From assembly GCA_944320555.1 (NCBI GenBank), contig CALUHX010000002.1:37220-101219 (forward strand): DNA of 64,000 bases, in the 5' to 3' direction. This DNA comes from an uncultured Butyricimonas sp. GTDB taxonomy: Bacteria > Bacteroidota > Bacteroidia > Bacteroidales > Marinifilaceae. Made by a program: the position numbers and the translations under genes. Under the pieces are notes generated by a model. That model had not been told where the DNA came from. It worked only from the letters and a program-made list of their open reading frames with translations, and made no database searches. Each line of letters begins with the position of its first letter. Positions within the stretch are counted from its first letter, which is position 1. Positions 59,629 through 64,000 of the stretch are shown in pieces.

Positions 59629-59856
59629 GTTGAACTTATAGCAGAATTCGGCGAGGCACAGTTGAATCTGCTCCTCAATCGTCTCGTTGGGAAAGAAGCC
59701 CTCATCCATCTCCATGTCCCCATGAAGGAGGGGAAGGCTGTCACGCTCGCCCATCACGCCATGCGGCTTATGTGCCATTCGCCATACGGACCGGTAACGC
59801 TTGCGCCCGGGCCGGAGCCGCGTCTCCTTTGCCGACATGGCGCACTTGATCGGCAT
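59629..59856 (-). pseudogene. IS1595-family transposase remnant with internal deletion
   Basis: About 76 codons remain. The block GRKRYRSVWRMAHKPHGVMGERDS followed by GDMEMDEGFF matches IS1595-type transposases, in which G-H-K-R-Y-x-P-V-W and a D-E-G-Y/F-F acidic motif are conserved. This is followed directly by EEQIQLCLAEFCYKFN, which is the usual C-terminal end of the family. About 150 residues between them, including the rest of the catalytic domain, are gone. It fills most of the gap between the dehydrogenase and TetR genes. No intact inverted ends are visible. Confidence 0.65.
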
Positions 59857-59990
59857 GTTCTCTTCTTTTTAGAAAAGCAAACGATATATTATAGTTTGGC
59901 ACCCCTGCGCAAAAAAATCGCAGGCATACAAATGTCTGGAAATAGAAAATTCCGTATCTTCGTCCTGCAAAGTAAAATAACAGAAGAAGT

Positions 59991-60602
59991 ATGTTTACCA
60001 ACAGGGAAGAAGTATTGGAAAAGGCATTACGAATATTCGCCAAAATGAACTACGAAAAAGCCACCCAAGTGGAAATAGCCAAAGCCTGCGGGCTGTCAAA
60101 AGCCGGACTGATTTATTATTTCCCGCTCAAGCAGGACCTGTTCGTGGCGGTGGTGGACAAATATGTGTTCCGCACCCAACAGTTGGAGAACAAATTTCAG
60201 TTCACAGCAGGTTCGTTTTCGGAATTTATCGACCAATATGTGAGCGGAGTGGAGAAAACCATGAACCGCCTTGTGCACATGCTCGATGACGGCAACAATC
60301 CCAACGGTTGCTGCTTTAATTTCTACTACTATCATCTGCTGATGCAGGTACGGTTATATTATCCGAACGTGGAGAAGAAGTTAGCCTCCATATTCGAGCG
60401 AAACCTCCAACTGTGGAAGTCTGCCATTCAAAAGGCAAAAGAAAGCGGAGAAATGCGCCAGGATCTGGACGTGGAAGAAACCGCCTCGATATTCTGGCAG
60501 GTCTTTTTCGGCATCTCCTTTGAGCAGTCTTTCTTTCAAGGGTTGAATATCAAGCAACTGTCACAAAGACTTCATTTCATTTACTCGTTGCTAAAAGCCT
60601 GA
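59991..60602 (+). CDS. TetR-family transcriptional regulator
   Basis: This encodes 203 residues. The N-terminal helix-turn-helix is at about 8-46 (VLEKALRIFAKMNYEKATQVEIAKACGLSKAGLIYYFPLKQDLF). The remaining residues are helical, as expected of the ligand-binding and dimerisation domain. A likely -7 element TATCTTCG lies at 59955-59962. The target is not apparent. No efflux pump is adjacent, and the next gene on the right is the recombinase remnant. It may control genes elsewhere or be passenger DNA near the island border. Confidence 0.9.
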   Translation: MFTNREEVLEKALRIFAKMNYEKATQVEIAKACGLSKAGLIYYFPLKQDLFVAVVDKYVFRTQQLENKFQFTAGSFSEFIDQYVSGVEKTMNRLVHMLDDGNNPNGCCFNFYYYHLLMQVRLYYPNVEKKLASIFERNLQLWKSAIQKAKESGEMRQDLDVEETASIFWQVFFGISFEQSFFQGLNIKQLSQRLHFIYSLLKA

Positions 60603-60680
60603 AACCAGATTTCCGGCGCAAATCACACCTGCGTATCATCCATATTAGGAGTTTTAACACAACAAAAACAGACCAGTCGG

Positions 60681-60710
60681 TTTGTTTTTGCGTTCCTTTG
60701 CGTATATTTG
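60681..60710 (+). promoter_or_regulatory. Promoter of the recombinase remnant
   Basis: TTTG at 60681-60684 and TATATTTG at 60703-60710 are separated by 18 bases, a very good Bacteroidetes promoter, with an ATG at 60736 downstream. Confidence 0.6.
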
Positions 60711-60735
60711 CGCATATGATTTTACTTTCAGCAAT

Positions 60736-61306
60736 ATGGATAATATTCAGCGACAGAGAGGAAACATAGAGCCGCATAAGGAGCAGAAAGCCGACGGGGA
60801 CCACATACGGACAGAGTATGCAGGAAACGGGGAAATTCCCCTGCTGCCCTCTCAGGATACGGGCGTGGAAATAGCAGGTAATGATTCCGCTTGCATAGCG
60901 GCAATTCCTTTCAAGCTATCGGATTTTTACGACCGCTATTCTCCCCATGCCCACATTGATCACAGCCGGGCATATGTTCGGCATCCCCAACCCAAGAGGG
61001 AACACAGACTGCCGAAGGGCTATCCGGAACTGATGAAAGAACTGCCGCGGTATTTCCGTGAATATCGCCCGAAGAAATGGTTGTTTGAGGGCGAAACGCC
61101 CGGACCCGTACTCGGCAAGCGCATTGGCGAAAGCGCTGAAAAAAGCCACACAACGGGCCGGTATCAAGCACCGGGCACACGCACACAGCCTCCCCCACTC
61201 CTTTGCCACGCATCTTTGGAAACAAGGGACAGACTTACACACGATACAGGTGAGCGCGCACAAAGCTAATATATCCAATCCACTTGACACTCTGGATGAT
61301 TCGTAA
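60736..61306 (+). pseudogene. Tyrosine recombinase (Xer/integrase type), frameshifted and without catalytic residues
   Basis: From ATG 60736 the frame encodes eroded N-terminal sequence, then KREHRLPKGYPELMKELPRY and FREYRPKKWLFEGE, typical of IS91-associated or integrase-type recombinases. The family sequence then continues in another frame (PYSASALAKALKKATQRAGI, HAHSLPHSFATHLWKQGTDL) after a shift near 61095-61105. The active-site HxLR is HSLP here (CGC to CCC), and the block with the nucleophilic Tyr is deleted: IQVSAHKA runs straight into the C-terminal end SNPLDTLDDS. It cannot be active. It marks the left side of the AT-rich island. Confidence 0.75.
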
Positions 61307-61419
61307 GATGCAGCTATTAGAGATTAGGACACACACCCGTGAGGTACAAGTTATCGGATTATTCTACACCTAAAGGTGCATTTATAAACAAATTAGCTAC
61401 AAACAAAAAAAATAAAGTT

Positions 61420-62043
61420 ATGAAAAAGGAAATTGTAAATCGAATTAAGCAATTAGGCGGTAATGTCGCCAATGTAAAAGGAGTGTCTTTACAAGAAGAC
61501 TTGTGTGCCATAACTTTCAACACTGCTTTATATCAAAAGCCGGAATACACACCTTGGCTGTCTGCCGAAAATACAGAACCAATTGAAGTTTTGGGCGATT
61601 GGGTGGATAAGAATATGGAATTATTCAATTCTGACAGAGAAACATTTTATAAGAAAATGGTTAATACCTACTATACATTGGACGAAGAACCTCGTGGGCA
61701 ATTATTTTGGGTAGCAAAGCCCTTCACTCCGTTTCAAAAGGGCACACAAGATTTTGAAGAATGGAATGATTGGTTTTCAGATAATGCAGAGTTGGACGAA
61801 ATCATTCAACATTCAAATTGCGACACTCCCACCTTTGTGGAATTGCTTTACACAGATGCTTATCCCAATAACTACTACATCTGTGTATCAGACCTCAATG
61901 TTGATAATCCGATTGTATGGAGTACAGACCATGAGGAGTTTTTTACAGAGGTTACTAATGAAGGAACATTGGAAGATTTTCTAAACAAGTTCATGACAAA
62001 AGAGGAGTTTATAGATATCGTAAAACGAAAGATGGAACAATAA
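61420..62043 (+). CDS. Uncharacterised protein in AT-rich cluster, probable immunity protein
   Basis: This encodes 207 residues from ATG 61420 (MKKEIVNRIKQLGGNV). An upstream frame extension from 61339 is not needed. The C-terminal segment NNYYICVSDLNVDNPIVWSTDHEEFFTEV, then EGTLEDFLNKFM, recalls SMI1/KNR4-like and other bacterial immunity proteins, but I cannot name the family with certainty. No signal peptide and no membrane helix, so it is cytosolic. Composition is AT-rich like the next two genes. In context it may protect against a toxin delivered by competing Bacteroidales. Confidence 0.6.
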   Translation: MKKEIVNRIKQLGGNVANVKGVSLQEDLCAITFNTALYQKPEYTPWLSAENTEPIEVLGDWVDKNMELFNSDRETFYKKMVNTYYTLDEEPRGQLFWVAKPFTPFQKGTQDFEEWNDWFSDNAELDEIIQHSNCDTPTFVELLYTDAYPNNYYICVSDLNVDNPIVWSTDHEEFFTEVTNEGTLEDFLNKFMTKEEFIDIVKRKMEQ

Positions 62044-62065
62044 AGAACGTAGCTAACACGCACCT

Positions 62066-62095
62066 GTTCCGCCTAACGGCGGCAAGCTGCCGAAC
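62066..62095 (+). other. Hairpin between two immunity-type genes
   Basis: The sequence GTTCCGCCTAACGGCGGC and following bases form nested stems: CCGCC (62069-62073) with GGCGG (62078-62082), or CGGC with GCCG further on, inside GTTC/GAAC (62066-62069, 62092-62095). It could be a recombination site, an RNA hairpin or a terminator. There is no T run after it. Confidence 0.4.
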
Positions 62096-62120
62096 TAACA
62101 TCAAAAACAGTGTACTATAT

Positions 62121-62858
62121 ATGGAAACAAGAGATAAACTTTTTACTGAAGAACAGTATAGGAAACAACTTGCAGGATATTCCAAAAGGTGTAGACAGCT
62201 AGAAAGCAGTATTATGGAAATTATCAATGCGGAGAAAGAGCATATTCAATTATACTCTGCTCCAAATTCTAATGTTGCTTACAATAAAACAGTTACGCTT
62301 TTTGGATGTAAATTGAATTCATTTCTAATCAAGTATTCAGTTGGAGAAGATATGGCAACATTAAAATATGATTACAATGATTTAGTAGAAACACTAACAA
62401 ATCATTGGACGATTACCGGTATGTATGTACAGATGTTATGGATGTTGTCAATTGGAATAATGTTAGATACAGATGAACAAAATGTAAGGGTATTGTCAAG
62501 CATGATTGACGATGAAAATGTTAATGACACCTTGCATGATTTTTTAATAAAATACAGATTAACCGATTGGGAAAGATGTTCCGACATAGTATTATTTCCA
62601 GTTCCTTATCAAAGTATATTGTCTATAATTTCCAGCAACAATCAAAGTAAAGAATTGTCCATTCAGAAATTAGAGAAGTATCTTAAAAAGGAATGGTATC
62701 AAGGTCATTTTGATTGTGCTTGGCATGACGACCATAAATATGGCATCAGACATGACGGCTATTGGAGTTTTGAAAGCGGTGCATTGGTCAAGGTCTTGGG
62801 ACTGGATGATAGCAGCCTTAAAGGGTTGCCATACTATCCATACGATATGGTACACTGA
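62121..62858 (+). CDS. DUF1910/DUF1911 (PoNi-like) immunity protein
   Basis: This encodes 245 residues. The N-terminal half (LFTEEQYRKQLAGYSKRCRQLE) fits DUF1910, and the C-terminal half fits DUF1911: LSIQKLEKYLKKEWYQGHFDCAWHD, then GYWSFESGALVKVLGLDDSSLKGLPYYPYD. Proteins with this pair are immunity proteins for PoNe-type DNase toxins. No toxin gene is next to it, so this is an orphan immunity gene, as expected in acquired defence clusters. No signal peptide. It is AT-rich. It starts 77 bases after the 207-aa gene, past a hairpin. Confidence 0.8.
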   Translation: METRDKLFTEEQYRKQLAGYSKRCRQLESSIMEIINAEKEHIQLYSAPNSNVAYNKTVTLFGCKLNSFLIKYSVGEDMATLKYDYNDLVETLTNHWTITGMYVQMLWMLSIGIMLDTDEQNVRVLSSMIDDENVNDTLHDFLIKYRLTDWERCSDIVLFPVPYQSILSIISSNNQSKELSIQKLEKYLKKEWYQGHFDCAWHDDHKYGIRHDGYWSFESGALVKVLGLDDSSLKGLPYYPYDMVH

Positions 62859-62926
62859 AATGAGAATAAAATATGATGTTAACAAAGCGTGACAAGGCTT
62901 AGCCATTAGAAACAAATTATAATGAT

Positions 62927-63508
62927 ATGGACTTTATAGACAAACTTTTAGACGAAGATTACGATTGGGGCGATGAACGCATTGATGAAGACGCTTATGA
63001 TGAACTTAGCGCCGAACTCATCATTGACTACTTAAGGAAACATGACTCGGAATTTCGCCAAATGCTGGCTTCAAGCTGGAATTTTGATAACCCCAAGAAA
63101 GTTATCAAATGGATTATTGACCAACCCGACACGGACAAAGGCACATGCCTGCTACTTTATTGGCGAATGGCTCCAGGTTTCAGCAAACAGTTTGTAAACC
63201 GTGAAGAATGTGAAAATACCCATAGTTGGTATCTTGAAGACTACGACATCATTCAAACACTTGAACGAAATTACACAGCAGGTTTTTACAAAAATCAACG
63301 CTACGCTTTCAATCCTCGCCATGACTCGTATCAAGACGGATATGACTGGACAGCGAATTTGAAACTTTCGGAATTTAAGGTCCCCATTCCTCAAGAGATG
63401 TTCACTCCTTTAGCGGGAATTGTATTAAAGACTCCTTCCTGGGAAGAAGGCATTCCAGAAGACTTACAACCAGCAATGGATCGTTTGGGTGATTTAGTGG
63501 ATGAATAA
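62927..63508 (+). CDS. DUF4274-like protein, probable immunity
   Basis: This encodes 193 residues. The core SSWNFDNPKKVIKWIIDQPDTDKGTCLLLYWRMAPGF matches DUF4274, in which a WN-x-D start is followed by a conserved Pro and a Asp-x-Gly-Thr-Ala-Leu block. Members occur next to polymorphic toxins and behave like immunity proteins, according to genomic context. No signal peptide. It follows the PoNi-like gene by 68 bases on the same strand and shares its AT-rich composition. The ATG at 62927 fits the reading of the acidic N-terminus (MDFIDKLLDEDYDWGD). Confidence 0.72.
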   Translation: MDFIDKLLDEDYDWGDERIDEDAYDELSAELIIDYLRKHDSEFRQMLASSWNFDNPKKVIKWIIDQPDTDKGTCLLLYWRMAPGFSKQFVNREECENTHSWYLEDYDIIQTLERNYTAGFYKNQRYAFNPRHDSYQDGYDWTANLKLSEFKVPIPQEMFTPLAGIVLKTPSWEEGIPEDLQPAMDRLGDLVDE

Positions 63509-63568
63509 TGTTAAACCGATATATCGGAATGATTGAGATAACCTATAAATTCCAATAAACTTTTTGAT

Positions 63569-64000
63569 ATGACACTATTTGCAGATACCCCAAACGCCCT
63601 GCCTGAGGAAGAGGCGGACAAGCTCTTCGCCGCCGGAATATCATTTATGAGCAACAAGGCTTTTTCTTCCGCCTATGCGTGCTTTGACCGTCTTCCGGTC
63701 AAGGATTTCAGGCTACTGTACAACAAAGCCCTCTGCTGTTTCATGGTGGGATGGTACGATGAGTGCCACAGGTTGCTTTGTGAAGCCGAACGCCTTGTGC
63801 CCATGAATGCCGGCCACGGCACGGAAAGACTTCCTGAAGCGTTCCTCCGTTACCTCCATGACGAGGAATCACCGTTCTGCCCCATATCGCAAGGCACTCC
63901 CGAACCGCTGGCATATACACGGATCCTGCGCCTGAAGGCGGAAGCCGCTTTCAAACTGCACTTATACAGTGAAGTCAAGGCCATTTCCAACCGGCTGGGC
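63569..64000 (+). CDS. TPR-like hypothetical protein, 3' end missing (window edge)
   Basis: From ATG 63569 the frame stays open to the end of the window (144 codons). It begins MTLFADTPNALPEEEADKLF and contains helical repeats rich in Ala and Leu (FDRLPVKDFRLLYNKALCCF, YDECHRLLCEAERLV), resembling tetratricopeptide-like units. GC content is clearly higher than in the three genes to the left, so the AT-rich segment seems to end here. Function is unknown. The full length and any other domain lie outside the window. Confidence 0.7.
   Translation, partial: MTLFADTPNALPEEEADKLFAAGISFMSNKAFSSAYACFDRLPVKDFRLLYNKALCCFMVGWYDECHRLLCEAERLVPMNAGHGTERLPEAFLRYLHDEESPFCPISQGTPEPLAYTRILRLKAEAAFKLHLYSEVKAISNRLG

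Noticed and set aside
62066..62095. Integron attC site
   Set aside because: GCCTAAC resembles one core box, but the matching GTTRRRY box and the usual spacing are missing, and no integron integrase is present.

Overview
The window looks like a chromosome segment of a gut-type Bacteroidales. The Odoribacteraceae/Butyricimonas group is a plausible guess but is not proven. Evidence: two SusC/SusD outer-membrane uptake loci with ECF sigma and FecR anti-sigma genes, GldA/GldFG-like ABC modules, promoters of the Bacteroidetes type (-33 TTTG or TTG, -7 TAnnTTTG), and many lipoproteins and RelE/HicA-type fragments. Most of the core has moderate to high GC. The last 2.5 kb is AT-rich and looks foreign.

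Layout. Positions 1-16025 hold SusCD locus 1, mostly on the minus strand: sigma factor (15465-16025), then an interruption (MITE-like element, hicA remnant, Rpn-type nuclease), then FecR, an antisense sRNA gene, SusC, SusD, a DUF4843 lipoprotein, a 360-aa thioredoxin-fold protein, a TlpA-like thiol-disulfide protein, and a run of duplicated secreted or lipoprotein genes. One of those lipoproteins is broken by a G tract. Positions 16142-28678 hold housekeeping and mixed genes: an acyl-CoA carboxyltransferase with its biotin carrier, an ABC exporter pair, a membrane-anchored MutS relative, a PlsC plus LplT-like pair, a B12-type radical SAM protein, a decayed RelE module, an NlpC/P60 lipoprotein, and an AAA/DUF4143 ATPase behind a 33-bp periodic repeat array.

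Positions 29179-45290 hold SusCD locus 2, all on the minus strand: sigma, FecR, antisense sRNA, SusC, SusD, an apparently inactive Mx1-type peptidase relative, a terminator, then two tandem ABC ATPase plus ABC-2/GldG modules, a second long thioredoxin-fold protein and a small membrane protein. No glycoside hydrolase or polysaccharide lyase is visible in either locus. The shared partners are long thioredoxin-fold proteins, which suggests capture and redox handling of proteins or peptides rather than glycans.

Positions 45357-59604 hold an outer-membrane barrel, a C-terminal processing protease, a phosphoesterase, SbcC/SbcD, a DUF4160/DUF2442 pair, an AraC regulator with an internal deletion, two DUF6266 genes around a 240-bp double-dyad element, prfC (RF3) bracketed by inverted toxin-antitoxin remnants, and a zinc alcohol dehydrogenase. 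Positions 59629-64000 hold an IS1595-type transposase scar, a TetR regulator, a dead tyrosine recombinase, and an AT-rich row of immunity-type genes (one uncharacterised, one DUF1910/DUF1911 PoNi-like, one DUF4274) that resembles a recombinase-associated acquired interbacterial defence island.

A recurring theme is decay of toxins and recombinases: both RelE toxins, the HicA toxin, a further TA copy, the transposase and the recombinase are all broken, while two antitoxins and the immunity-type genes remain open.
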